Source: Odontesthes bonariensis
Taxonomy: Eukaryota > Chordata > Actinopteri > Atheriniformes > Atherinopsidae
Length of the DNA stretch: 64,000 bases
NCBI RefSeq assembly: GCF_027942865.1
Contig: NC_134524.1
Coordinates: 22,745,536-22,809,535 of the forward strand
Direction of reading: 5' to 3'
The position numbers were made by a program, and so were the translations under genes. The stretch's first letter is position 1; every line of letters starts with the position of its first letter. The notes under the pieces were generated by a model. That model was not told the origin of the DNA. It did no database searches and worked only from the letters and a program-made list of their open reading frames with translations. Positions 1 to 10,700 of the stretch are shown piece after piece.

Positions 1-820
1 CAAAGGGCGTGGTGATGTTCCTCCCTGGAAGGGCAACAGGCTGTGGAAGCTGAAGGCTGCGTTCTAGCAGGTCAGACCCAAAACGGCTCCTCTGGAAAAC
101 TCCTTCATCACTTTCGCAGCCAAAAGCACCAACATCCACCATCGTGAATCGATAACGTGCATCGCATGTAGCCATCAGCACGATGGAGTGTGCACCTTTG
201 TAATTGTAGTAGTCACTACCAGCATTCGGTGGAGCTGTCAAAGTCACGTGCTTTCCATCGATGCTGCCCACACAATTCGGGAAGTTCCACATCCTCCAGA
301 AGTCTCGGGAAATGTGCTCCCATTCGTCTCCTTTTGGAAGCGCAACAAACTCTTGTCTCAGCGCCAACCATATAGCTCTGCACACCTCTGTGACGATATT
401 ACAAACGGTTGAAGTTCCTAGTTTGTAACTAGCAGCGACCGCCGTCTGACTGCTGCCTGATGCCAGGATCCTCAGTGTGCACGCAAGCCTCTCTTCCAAA
501 CTCACAGGGCTGCGATGTGTGCGCCTATGATTAATGAATGGCTTGATGCGACGAATCAACTCGTCGAAATGGTGAGCAGACATTCGGAAGTACCCAAAGT
601 GCTTCTGCTCGTCCATCGTCCTCATTGGCAGAACAAGGACAAAGAACTCACCAGTCTCTTCTCTGTTCTGGTGCAAAGGACAAACATTCCACCTTCTCTT
701 CTGTTTTTGCCGCAGCCGCTTAGCTCTGAGATACATATACAGTTCTACACCCAGAGTAAATTCATTCCGCATCCGCATCAGATGTGCCAGCCTCTGCTGA
801 CGTGACACCACAGGTGGCAT
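1..820 (-). CDS. PIF/Harbinger (HARBI1-like) transposase, C-terminus cut by the window edge
   Basis: An open minus-strand frame runs from ATG at 820 off the left edge (273 codons). DDE transposases of this family cut and insert Harbinger elements, usually with a Myb/SANT partner. Visible landmarks in order are an Arg-rich N-terminus with the RRWNVCPLHQNREETGEF block typical of the family, a helix-turn-helix stretch (SLEERLACTLRILASGS followed by a TAVAASYKLGTSTV segment), then the catalytic region with GSIDGKHV (first Asp), a DYYNYKGAHSIVLMA segment and DVGAFGCESD (second Asp). The final catalytic residue would lie outside the window. No stop or frameshift was found in the visible part, suggesting a fairly young copy or a conserved HARBI1-like gene. 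About 230 bp upstream (821-1055) shows no recognisable exon. The terminal repeats cannot be located, so transposon versus domesticated gene is undecided. Confidence 0.85.
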   Translation of the reverse strand, partial: MPPVVSRQQRLAHLMRMRNEFTLGVELYMYLRAKRLRQKQKRRWNVCPLHQNREETGEFFVLVLPMRTMDEQKHFGYFRMSAHHFDELIRRIKPFINHRRTHRSPVSLEERLACTLRILASGSSQTAVAASYKLGTSTVCNIVTEVCRAIWLALRQEFVALPKGDEWEHISRDFWRMWNFPNCVGSIDGKHVTLTAPPNAGSDYYNYKGAHSIVLMATCDARYRFTMVDVGAFGCESDEGVFQRSRFGSDLLERSLQLPQPVALPGRNITTPF

Positions 821-1055
821 TGTGTATGCTTTCTTCGTATGCTTTTCTTCGTCCGGTTCTTCAGCTTGTTTCCTCAACAGTGATGCCCACTGGTCTGGAG
901 AGAACTGCAAATGTGACGCATATTCGGCGCAAACTGCGCTTATGAGCTGAAGGAACTGTGAAGGGGCTGGCCCTTTCGATGACGTCATTAATGGTTCTCG
1001 AGCCAGAACAGTTGCGCGGTTGCGCCAAGTAAGAATCAGGCTTCACAAATTGTCA

Positions 1056-1910
1056 ATGCAGGTGGAGGGAGGGGGTCGGGTGTTGAGGGGAGACCCATTG
1101 TACGTGATGGGTGTGATAATGGGTGCTTTTCAAACCTGCAGTAAAAGTTGTTCAGGTCATCAGCCAGTCTGGGATTATCATCAGGGTGGGGGGATGGTTT
1201 CTTGTAGTTGGAGACCTGTTGCAGACCTTTCCAAACTGATGCAGGATCATTTGAAGCTAAATGATTTTTTAGCTTCTCACTTTTGGCTACATTTATTTCC
1301 TTAGACAGTTTGTTCCTGGCCTGCTTGTACAGATCCCGGTCCCCACTCCTGTAGGCCTCCTCTTTGGCTTAGCGTAGCTTCCTAAGATTAGGAGTGAACC
1401 AAGGTTTGCTGTTATTGTAAGTGCAGAAGGTCTTGGTTTGCACACAGATGTCCTCGCAAAAACTGATATATGATGTTACAGTGTCAGTGAGGTCATTGAG
1501 GTCTGTAGCTGCGGCTACAAAAACACTCCAGGTGGTGCAGTCAAAGCAAGTCTGCAGCTCCAGCTTGGATTCCGTTGTCCAGTTCTTAACGAAAAGAGTC
1601 CTAGAGCTGCCCGTGAAACGGTGCGGTAGGCATCTTTTAAAATGGTGTAACAGTGGTCCAAAGTGTCTTTGTCCCTGGTGGGAATCTTGATATGCTGTCT
1701 GTATTTAGGGAGTTCCTTACTGAGATTAGCGCTGTTAAAATCCCCAACAATAATGGCCAGAGATGGTTTTTCTCAATGTCTGTTATCCGATCAGCCAGTT
1801 GTTGTAACGCGTCTACTACGCAAGCTTGTGGCGGGATGTAAACACCGACTATAACAAAAGTACAGCAACTATCCCCCAGAAGGACACAAACACCACCACG
1901 CTCAGCCATT
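1056..1910 (-). mobile_element. L2-like LINE relic, endonuclease and linker part
   Basis: Minus-strand translation in several frames gives pieces of a Jockey-superfamily (L2-like) LINE. One reads MAERGGVCVLLGDSC..FVIVGVYIPPQ, the APE endonuclease core. Downstream come a DTLDHCYTI-like segment, a CEDICVQTKTFCTYNNSKPWFT segment and an SVWKGLQQ segment that normally sit between endonuclease and reverse transcriptase. Frames shift repeatedly and stops occur, so it is dead. It abuts the Harbinger sequence on the left and the TIR element at 1928 on the right. Confidence 0.65.
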
Positions 1911-1927
1911 CACATGTCTAAAGGCGG

Positions 1928-2593
1928 TAGCATGGTTGCCGCGTCTGTCACGGCGGTGTCGCACCGTGACGTCAAAATGACGTTTCAGGCCTGGCGCTTC
2001 CCTTGAAAAGACGGCGCAGCGCGTTGTCGTGCACCAGTCGATTTTTGTAACTTGGCGGCGCCGAGCACAACGAACCGGATGGACCAATGTGAGACCAGGC
2101 TCAGTGAGGAGGTGCGTTTGTACAGGCAGCTGTACGAAACTGCAGTGAAACAGCACAGGGAGCACGTAAACTCCCAAAACTGCTGCACAGAGATTGGCAG
2201 AACTTTGGGGAAAGAGGGAGAGTTCTGTAAGAATGTGTGGAAGAAGCTACGGGACAGATACGTGAAGGCAAAGAAGAGGGCAGAGACTATGTTGATGCCG
2301 GGGGCTTCAAACCTTCACCTCTTTTAACTGAATTAAAAAATCAAAATGATCCGAAAACTGCAGCAGTATCATTAATTACAGTATTCTTGCTCTTGACAGC
2401 GGCATTGTTTTCTTCTCCACTTTCCTGGTTGTAGAGTAGAGGTAACCTTCACGTAGCAGCGCCACCTCTGTGACGGAGAAAATTGCAACTACTGGCGCGC
2501 AACGACTTGCACCACTATATAGGGTCCTATGGCGGGCACGAACTCGTGACGTCATCAACACCGCTCGCGCGAGCAGACGCGGCAACCATGCTA
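1928..2593. mobile_element. Small TIR DNA element carrying a MADF-like ORF
   Basis: The sequence TAGCATGGTTGCCGCGTCTG at 1928-1947 has its exact reverse complement at 2574-2593. If the outer TA is read as a duplicated target, the TIR is GCATGGTTGCCGCGTCTG with a TA target site, as seen in ISL2EU-like/Harbinger-related and Tc1-type elements. At about 666 bp it is too short for a transposase but contains one ORF with a MADF/Myb-like domain. It lies at the edge of the L2 relic. The superfamily call is inference from the TA and the accessory ORF. Confidence 0.75.
2052..2327 (+). CDS. MADF/Myb-SANT-like DNA-binding ORF inside a TIR element
   Basis: A 91-codon frame begins MAAPSTTNRMDQCETRLSEE and includes YRQLYETAVKQHRE and VWKKLRDRYVKAKKRAE. 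This pattern (acidic helix, tyrosine/leucine helix, then a Trp-x2-LR-Arg-x-basic recognition helix) matches MADF/Myb-SANT domains that accompany Harbinger-type transposases and bind terminal repeats. The tail after about residue 80 (LMPGASNLHLF) looks unrelated and the frame ends soon after. The C-terminus is therefore probably truncated or spliced: a GT donor is not obvious. It sits centrally between the two TIRs. It may be an accessory gene of the element or a remnant. Confidence 0.55.
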   Translation: MAAPSTTNRMDQCETRLSEEVRLYRQLYETAVKQHREHVNSQNCCTEIGRTLGKEGEFCKNVWKKLRDRYVKAKKRAETMLMPGASNLHLF

Positions 2594-3160
2594 GAGCCTT
2601 AAGGCTGACCTGTTCTGCTGTGTCACAACACAGGTTGGTGCCAACATTTGGCTGTAATAAAGAGAATTCTTTTTTTTTTTAAATAAATAAATCGTAGGCC
2701 ACAAGAAAATTGACTCAAAACCTGCTGCTATTTAGTTTCTAGCTTTATACTCATCTGGGACAGCGATGCTATCGAACCAGACGGGTCAAAGCTGCCAAAA
2801 GGACGTGTTGGCAGCCCACCGGTCCCTTTGCTCCTTCTTCTGTCCATTGCTGTGCACACAGCAGACAGCAGGTTCGACTGTCTTATTCTATTTGTCAGAC
2901 ACTTCACATACTTTATTTATCAAAGACTTTTCTCAAGTAACAACGGGGAATGAACGATGACACGGTTGCGTGTGGAAGGAAACTTTTAATACAAAAATAG
3001 ACACAAAGCTGCTTCACAAATGACAAAGTATTTCACAGAGCAAACACAATGCTGTTTTCAGAGAAAAAGAAGCTGACCATCTTCTGTGTGGTTGACAAAG
3101 TGACGTTTGTTCAAGTCTGTTCAAGCAGAGGATGTTTGAGCTCACAATGTATCAAATCAA
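2594..3160. other. No gene recognised
   Basis: This stretch holds a T-run followed by AAATAAATAAAT at about 2670-2690 and otherwise unique-looking AT-moderate sequence. Small frames here show no domain or splice context. Confidence 0.5.
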
Positions 3161-3161
3161 A

Positions 3162-3240
3162 TCAAATTTATTTGTATAGCACATTTCATGTACAAAACAA
3201 TTCAATAGAATAGAATAGAATAGATAGAATAGAACTACTT
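3162..3240. repeat. LINE/SINE 3' tail fragment plus (TAGAA)n
   Basis: An AAATTTATTTGTATAGCACA box at about 3162-3183, typical of the 3' tail of fish LINEs and SINEs, is followed by a short TAGAA pentamer array at about 3209-3235. The pentamer array abuts the 3' end of the L2 LINE and may be its own tail microsatellite. Confidence 0.6.
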
Positions 3241-3353
3241 TATTCATCCCAGCTGGGAAATTGTTTTGCAGTAGCAGCGTACAGACAGTAAAAATAGAAA
3301 TAAGAATAGAATAGAAGTTATGCAGTTATGGTATTGAGATACCATAATGACAC

Positions 3354-6300
3354 TTAACTATTATTGTACAGAGTGATGGCATGTGGCAGGACAGATTTCC
3401 TGTATCTGTCCCTTCGACAGCGGAGCTGAAGCAGTCTGTGTGAGAAGGTGCTCCGCTGTCTGTCCACTGTGTGGTGGAGAGGGTGCTGTATGTTGTCCAT
3501 GATAGCTAACAGCTTCTTCCGTGTCCTCCTCTCCACCACGGTTTCCAGTGACTCTAATTTTTGTCCCAGTACAGAGCCAGCTTTCCTGATGATTTTGTCC
3601 AGTCTGTTAGAGTCGCTGGCTCTGATGCTGCTTCCCCAACACACAGCAGCAAAGAAAATGGCACCGGCAACAACACTGTGGTAGAAGGTCTCCAACATCC
3701 TGCTGCACACATTGAAGGATCTCAGCTTCCTTAGAAAATAAAGTCTGCTCATCCCCTTCTTGCACACAGCGTCAGTGTTGGATGCCCAGTCCAGTCTGTT
3801 GCCGATCACCACTCCCAGGTATTTGTAGTCCTCCACCTCCTCCACCACCTCCCCCTTGATTTTCAGTGGGTGTGAAGGCGTCCTCTTCTTCCTCCTGAAG
3901 TCGATCACCATCTCTCTGGTCTTGCTGACGTTCAGCCTCAGGTGATTCTGTTCAGACCACTCCACAAAGTTGTCCACCAGTGTCCTGTACTCCCCCTCCT
4001 CTCCATCTCTTATACACCCGACAACAGCTGAGTCATCAGAAAACTTCTGTAGGTGACATGACTCAGAGTTGTACTGGAGATCAGTGGTGTATAAGGTAAA
4101 GAGAAAAGGAGAAAGCACGGTTCCCTGTGGAGCTCCTACGTCACTGACCACCACATCAGACAGGACACTGCCCAGACGGACAGACTGTGGCCTGCCTGTC
4201 AGGTAGTCAGTAACCCAGGAGATCACTGAGTTGTGGACACCCATCCCCCGCAGCTTCTCACCCAGTAGCAGGGGCTGGATGGTGTTGAAGGCACTCGAGA
4301 AATCAAAGAATGTGATTCTCACAGGCTGCGGCTACACGGAAACGTTTTTCACTGTAAACGATACTTTTTCTTATCGTTTCGCTGTCGCGGCCACACGGAG
4401 CCGGCGTTCCCACTACCCCAAAACGATAGTTTTTGAAAACGGGTTCCAGAGTGGGAAAGTTTGAAAACGGCCTCGTTTCGTTTCCATTGTTACAGCTAAA
4501 ACGTTTTTGCGTCAGTCACACGTTGACGCTGGGAGCCAATTTTAACACTTCTCTATTGTCTCACAGCGTGGCGTGACACAGTGGCGTGTGTATTGCATCG
4601 TTTCATCGTTTTCATCCGTTCTCGTCTGGACAGCAGCGCGTTTCCGTGTGGTCGCAAGAATTTTCGTACCCGTTTTCAAAAAAAAACTTGTTTCGTTTTC
4701 GTGTAGCCGTAGCCACAGTGTCTCCTCCACCATCCAGGTGCATGTGGGCTCGTTGCAGCAGGTAGATGACAGCATCATGAACTCCCAAGTGGGGCTGGTA
4801 GGCAAATTGTAGGGGGTCTAGAAACGTCATCACCTGAGGCCTCAGCTGGGCTAGGACCAGTCTCTCCATGACCTTCATCACATGAGATGTGAGAGCGACC
4901 GGTCTGTAGTCCTCTGGATCGGATGACCTAGACTTCTTGGGGACAGGAACCACGTGTGACGTCTTCCACAGCAACGGGACTCTCTCCTGTCTCAAGCTCA
5001 GGTTGTACAGATGTACCAGTACAGGAGACAGCTGGCTGGCACAGGTCCTCAGGATCCATGGTGTGATGCCGTCAGGGCCTGCAGCCTTCCCCTGGTGTAG
5101 TCTATCCAGCTGCCTCTTAACCTGGCCTGTAGTCACCGTTAGCTGGGGGCTGGTGTTGTTGTCCGCAGTGGAGGAGGGGGAGGAGGTGTGTGTGTGTGTG
5201 TGGGGGGGGGGGGCAGATGGAGAGATGGCGTGCAGGAGAATGCCGGTAGGTGGGTTGAGCAACTTGGGACAGTGTGGATGTGTGGGGGGATGGGGGTGGC
5301 AGGAGGTGAGCTAAACCTGTTAAAAAACTGGTTAAACTGGTTTGCCCTGTCCAGACTCCCTGATGTCTGCGTGTCCTTCCCCTTCATCCCAGTTATGTGT
5401 TTCATTCCAGTCCACACATCTCTCACACAGTTCTGCTCGAGTTTGGACTCAAGCCTCCTCCTGTAGTTGTCCCTGCATGTCCTCAGTGTCTCTTTGAGTT
5501 CACGCTGCACTCTCCTCTGCTCCTCTCTGTCTCCAGACCTGAAAGCCATCTTCTTTCTGTTTAGAAGTGCCTTCAGCTCACTGGTAATCCAGGGTTTATT
5601 GTTGGAGAAGCAGCGCACGGTCCGGGCTGGCGTGACGGTGTCCTCACAGAATCTGATGTAGTCTGTGATGCAGTCAGTCATATTGTCGATGTCCTCCCCA
5701 TGAGGCTCACAGAGTGCATCCCAGTCTGTTGACCCAAAGCAGTCCTGCAGTGCCTCAGCTGCCTCCTGTGTACACCTCCTCACTGTCCTGGTGCGCACGG
5801 GCTGCCTACTCACAAGAGGGACACACCTGGGAGTCATCCTGACCAAGTTGTGGTCAGACCTGTCGAGGGGGGGAAGGGCTGTGGCGCAGTATTCATCCTT
5901 GGCATTAGCATACAGGAGATAAAGTGTTTTGTTTACCCTGGTGGGACAGTCAACATACTGCTGGAAGTTGTTTAGAGTTTTGTCTAGTGAGGCATGGTTA
6001 AAGTCCCCTGTGATGATCATGAAAGCGTCCGGGTGTTGAGTCTGGAGTTTGGCAGCGGTCGAGCTGATGACGTCACAGGCCGCCGCAGCCAGAAGTTCAA
6101 TGTCCGGGGTACAGATCAGTTCCTTCACATGACCGGGATTGCACCACCTCTCACTCACATAAAGTGCAATCCCGCCACCCTTCTTCTTCCGACTCTTGGA
6201 AAAGTCTCTGTCACCCCGCACCAAAGAAAATCCAGGGACCTCCACGCTGTAGTCCGGAATGAGCGAGCGCAGCCAACTTTCCGTGAAGCAGAAGATGCTG

Positions 6301-6641
6301 CACTCCCTGTACTCCTTCTGGGTCCTCACCAGCACCGTGAGCTCGTCCGTCTTATTTCCCAAAAACCTCACGTTCCCCACAATAACCGCTGGTACCGCTG
6401 GTTTGTGCCATCTCCTCTTCACCCTCCGTTTAACTCCAGACCTGCAACCCCGGCGTCTCCTCCGAATCTCCTCTGGGATCACAGGCCTGTCTCCGGGCAG
6501 CAGCACAGGCCCACACAGCGCAATCAGCTGTTCACGCGTGTAAACAATGCCGCTGCTCCGTTCGGCCAGGTTCTCCGTTACAAAGAGTAGAAAAAGTAAC
6601 AAAAGAACGCGAAGAACAGCGACCAAACCTCGTCCAGCCAT
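3354..6641 (-). pseudogene. L2 LINE ORF2 (endonuclease plus reverse transcriptase), disrupted
   Basis: Reading 6641 to 3354, the first frame (500 codons) shows a hydrophobic start, then the APE endonuclease: FCFTESWL, KKGGGIALYVSERWCNPGHV, ITGDFNHASLDKTL and PLDRSDHNLV. The linker SVRDVWTGMKHITG-like segment follows, then a Pro/Thr/His-rich low-complexity tail. A second frame, shifted at the poly-G, carries reverse transcriptase blocks GKAAGPDGITPWIL, DPEDYRPVALTSHVMKVMERL and DPLQFAYQ. After the MITE the frame resumes with FFDFSSAFNTI, GAPQGTVLSPFLF, the FSDD catalytic box and the C-terminal KKGMSRLYFLRKLRSFNV block. The catalytic box is intact, but the frameshift, endonuclease deletion and insertion make the copy inactive. 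Confidence 0.87.
4325..4713. mobile_element. MITE inserted in the L2 reverse transcriptase
   Basis: The left end GCTGCGGCTACACGGAAACG and the right end (reverse complement beginning GCTACGGCTACACGAAAACG) are near-perfect inverted repeats. Both sides carry CACAG (4320-4324 and 4714-4718), a candidate 5 bp target duplication. Without the insert the L2 frame reads straight through (GGDTV then RITFFDFSSAF), which proves it arrived after the LINE. No coding capacity. The superfamily is not certain. Confidence 0.8.
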
Positions 6642-6814
6642 TGTGTAAAGCTTTGCTGGTTGTTTGTGTTATTTCCACTAGAATTCAACTAAGTTAACAA
6701 CAAAAAAAGAACACAGATTACAAACACGACGGGAGCTGCGTCTGCAGGCAGCCAGCTGTGCCAGCGCCATCTTGAAAAGATGGTTTACATAAAGATGCTT
6801 TACATAAAATAAAA

Positions 6815-7195
6815 GCATTGCAGCAGGGAGTGGAAGAAGCATTAGAAATACATAAAAGAATATAAAGAGAAACAAATAAAATAATTTAAATGAATTTAAA
6901 AACAAGCAACAGTCCAGATAAATTAAAAGATATTGTGCACATTTCATGCATAGACACACGAGAAAAGACATTTATTTTCTCATGCATGCCATGCATGAAA
7001 TCTGCACGGTATATTTTAACTTATCTAGGCTGTTGCTTGTTTTTAAATTCATTTAAATGATTTCATTTGTTTCTCTTTATATTCTTTTATGTATTTTTAA
7101 TGCTTCTTCCATTACCTACTGCAATATGTGAAGCACGTTGAATTGTTTGTACATGAAATGTGCAATATAAATAAATTTTATTTTATTTTATTTGA
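6815..7195. repeat. Foldback repeat (about 105 bp arms) with LINE-like tail
   Basis: The arm 6815-6921 is the near-perfect reverse complement of 7020-7124 (shared landmarks GGAAGAAGCATTA, AATATAAAGAGAAACAAAT, AACAAGCAACAG). The roughly 100 bp between them is itself palindromic (GTGCACATTTCATGCAT against ATGCATGAAATCTGCAC), so the whole stretch can fold into one hairpin. Downstream to 7195 is an AT-rich tail ending in TTTTATTTTATTTTA, similar to LINE 3' tails. No ORF of interest. Confidence 0.75.
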
Positions 7196-7319
7196 TAAAG
7201 TATTAACAAAGTGTCACGTTGCTCAGTGTAAAATAATACATATTAGCTTATTCATCATCTTTGCTGCTGGAATATTGACGTTCCTGGCCACTGAATCAGC
7301 GAGAAGGGTCAGGCTGCAG

Positions 7320-7364
7320 ACCGGAAGCGAATGTACCGGAAGTGAGTGTACCGGAAGCAGGTAT
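7320..7364 (+). promoter_or_regulatory. Three tandem ACCGGAAG (ETS-like) sites at the head of the KDZ element
   Basis: ACCGGAAG occurs at 7320, 7335 and 7350, exactly 15 bp apart, forming a short tandem array. ACCGGAAGTG at 7335 is a textbook ETS/GABPA motif. A further inverted copy (GCTTCCGGT) lies at about 13736-13744. They could be promoter sites for the gene starting at 7740, subterminal transposase-binding repeats, or both. Regulatory role is inference. Confidence 0.45.
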
Positions 7365-7574
7365 TTTTCGTTCCCCCCAAGTGATACGCCACTCTGGTTC
7401 CCCCATTTGAACTGTGGAGACGACGAGGTGAGTAAAAGTCGAGTGACAACAACTTTCTTTGTTTCAAGAAACAGAAATAGTCTTTATTTATTATTACGTT
7501 ACGTTGCAGTTATATTAATTTTAAGGACTCGGGTTTTTTTTTTACTTTTGGCTAGTCTTTAGCGTTGTTATCGT

Positions 7575-7697
7575 ATCGATAGTGCTCACTTAAATGTGCC
7601 ATTTTTCGGATCGATAGTGCTCACTTAAATGTGCCATTTTTCGGATCGATAGTGCTCACTTAAATGTGCCATTTTTCGGATCGATAGTGCTCACTTA
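7575..7697. repeat. 35 bp tandem repeat, 3.5 copies
   Basis: The unit begins ATCGATAGTGCTCACTTAAA and ends CCATTTTTCGG. Copies start at 7575, 7610, 7645 and 7680 (partial) and are essentially identical. The array lies just upstream of the first recognised exon (7740), between it and the ETS-like array. Confidence 0.95.
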
Positions 7698-7739
7698 TAA
7701 TTTTGTTTGACTTATTATGACATTATTTGTCTCTTACAG

Positions 7740-10700
7740 ATGCATGTTTCGATAACAACCTCCGGCACTGTGCCCAAAATTGAACGCTGCACGACTTGTT
7801 GCGACCAGTTTCACTGCCCTATGTGCCTACGATTTAAACCAACAAGATTGTCCAAGCTGCAGACGCACTTCGAGTCACATAAAAAAAGTGGCATTTTATT
7901 TAAAGGTAAGCATAATGTATTTGTCTGTGTGTTTGTACTCATGATTACTGAAGCCCAGAGTGAACGTGGTACGTAAAAACTTTTTTTTTGATGGTTTTCT
8001 CGAGATAACGAGATAATTATGTCGTTATCGCGAGAAAACAATGATCGTTTTCTCGAGATAACGAGTTAATTTAGCGATGGTTTTCGAGACCACTTTTCCT
8101 CCCCAGTCCGCCCCGGTTTATATGTGTTTATATGTATTTCTGGCAAATTTGTACCCATTTTTACCCCCCTTTCATTGAGTAAGGCAAGGCAAGTTTATTT
8201 GTATAGCACAATTCAACTACAAGGCGATTCAAAGTGCTTTACAGATAGATTAAAACAGAAATAAAAAGCATGATTTAAATTTTAATCAAAAAAGGAAGAA
8301 ATAAGAACAATAGATAAAATCAGTAGTTAAAATGTGATTACGTTTTGAAACTCAAGCTTCAGATTTGGAGCTTTATTCAAATTCAGCTGAAAATAGGTGT
8401 GTCTTCAACCTGGACTTAAACACACTGAGTGTTTCAGCTGATCTGAGGCTTTCTGGGAGTTTGTTCCAGACATGTGGAGCATAGAAGCTGAATGCAGCTT
8501 CTCCATGTCTGGTTCTGACTCTGGGAACTGATAAAAGACCGGATCCAGATGAGCTGAGGGGTCTGGAAGGTTCATACTGGGTCAGGAGGTCACTGATGTA
8601 TTCTGGTCCAGGACCATTCAGAGCTTTATAGACCAGCATCAGAACCTGACTGGAAGGTGTCATAGCAGTTATTTTGTTTTAAAAAGTAATTAAGCTGTTG
8701 AAAAACCGCCTTTTCAATGATCTTACTTAAAAATGGGAGATTTGAGATAGGCCTGTAGTTGTTCATTTGTGTCTTGTCAAGATTGTCCTTCTTCAGCAGA
8801 GGTTTGATTCCAGCTGTTTTTAGTGGCTCTGGAAACACACCCGACATTAAAGACAAGTTCGCGATCAGTAACAGGTCTGACTCCAAAACCTTTAAGACCC
8901 TTATGAAAAAAGCTGTTGGCAGGATGTCTAAACAGCAAGAGGAGGAGTTCAGCTGACGTAAGATGTCCTCCAGGTCTTTGCTGTGGAATGTGGAGCGTTT
9001 GTGTAACAATTCTGCTTGTGAAAATGCACAAAGCAAATCCCGCTGGTGTGACGAGCATTTAGTTTTTTTATCGAGATAACGAGTTATTTATCTCGAGAAA
9101 ACGATAACGGCACCTCTCGTGCATCATTCGGTAACCATGGAGACGGCCTGGTCCCCTCAGCTGGTTACCGATGAAGTTGACTATATCAACAGGATCACTG
9201 AGGTGTAAACGCCTATTGCGCTGCAGTCGAGCCGGCCGTCTCCTTAAACGACGCGGGCTGATATGAAAGTTATCTCTCCAAGAAAAACAAATTGCGAACA
9301 CATAAAACACATATAAACAGGGGCGGACTGGGGAGAAAAAGTGGCCTCGAAAACCATCGGTAAATGATCTCGTTAACCATCCAAAAAAAAGTTGATATGC
9401 ACCACGTCCGCTCTGTGCTTCCGTAGTGAAGAACATCTGACACCTCACTCTTCTGTGTGTCTTACTGTTCTGAAACGATGTTTATGATGTACAGTTTTAG
9501 ACAGTCACTTTCAAAAAAAGAAAAAGTTTAGAATCAGATTCTCTGCTCTGCGAGTCAAAATGTATGAGTTATGTGAGACAAATCAATAGCAGAAAATGAA
9601 AAGTTTGTACTTACTTATTTGTCATTGGTCTCTAACTAAGACGGGTTTTTTTGTGTGTTTTTTGCATGATTTTATTCTAGATAAAATAATCTGCAGATGT
9701 GGATTGACCTGCAGAGATTCAGGACACTATCATTGCCCTTTGTGCAGTAAAACTGTATTGAGAAGGCCAGACATGACAAGACACTTGGAGACTTGCAGGG
9801 GTCCCATGACTGCCGCCTCTCCAGAACAGGCCTCTCCTCCCACCCACCATGCTGCAGCTGCAGTGTCCTCCTCGGTTTTGTCCTTACAGCACGTCTCCTC
9901 TTCCACCTCAGCTTCAGCAGAGCAACAAAGCTCAACGGCCACACCTCTATCCACGCTCCCGCAAGCCACAGTCTCCACCTCTCAAGATTGGGCCGCTTCT
10001 GAGGAAGATAAAGCTGCAGTGTCCTTCTTGGTTTTACCTGCTGCCACAGAGGCTGGAGGTCCAAGATTATCCCGGAAAAAAAAACAATGCCCTCATTGCA
10101 GCTACACGTTCTACAAAAAAAACATGGTCAAACATATCCAGAGAAAACACAGCAGAAAATCAAAGGACATACCAATTAAGGATTGCTTCAGGAGTGTCTG
10201 CGTAGATGCTACCAATGGCATTTTTGCAGTGCAGAAAAAGAGGCGTTATATTTCTGTGCCCATATATGTGCAGAAAAAAACCTGGGGCCGTGTTCATAAC
10301 ATAGAGTGTGAGTTACAGGAATGCAGGCAGTGCCATCTTATGGCAGTTAGAAGTGGATTGGCATCGCCGCACTGTGACCACGTTCGTTCACTGGACTACT
10401 GTTCTGAAACGGCAACCGAGGAAGTCCTCAAAGAGGAAGTGTTGTCTGAGATGGTGGCGCTGAAAGTTTTCGGAGAGGCACAAAAGAAAACCTGCCTGAA
10501 TAGACAAAGATATGCCAAAGCAACTCATGTGCCTCTGTGTGTGCAAGTATCCCTTCAAGAGAGCCAGAATCACTTTTTCTTTTCTATCCACGAGCCGTCT
10601 ATAAATCACTACTGTCGCCTGGGGAGGGTCATGGTGTCTTACAGCAGAGCAGCGAACACTTGGCGTTGTCCTTGCGCCAAACCGAGTATGTCATGTGCGC

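Larger units (their letters stand above)
3222..6780 (-). mobile_element. Near full-length L2-like LINE, broken and carrying a MITE
   Basis: The minus-strand element has a 5' UTR-like GC-rich start near 6780, an endonuclease/linker frame (6641-5139), a reverse-transcriptase frame (5262-4612 continuing 4322-3354) and a 3' end with the CTTTATTCATCCCAGCTGGG box near 3240. It is fish L2-type (Jockey superfamily). Breaks visible are a loss of part of the endonuclease between ELLAAA and CDVISSTA, a frameshift around the G-run at about 5201-5212 and a 389 bp MITE at 4325-4713. Similar 3' fragments occur at 8.2-9.1, 16.4-17.2 and 19.5-20.4 kb. Confidence 0.9.

Noticed and set aside
4573-5314. Plus-strand frames over the L2 LINE and MITE
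   Set aside because: Antisense shadows of the LINE reverse transcriptase and of the MITE; no domain.
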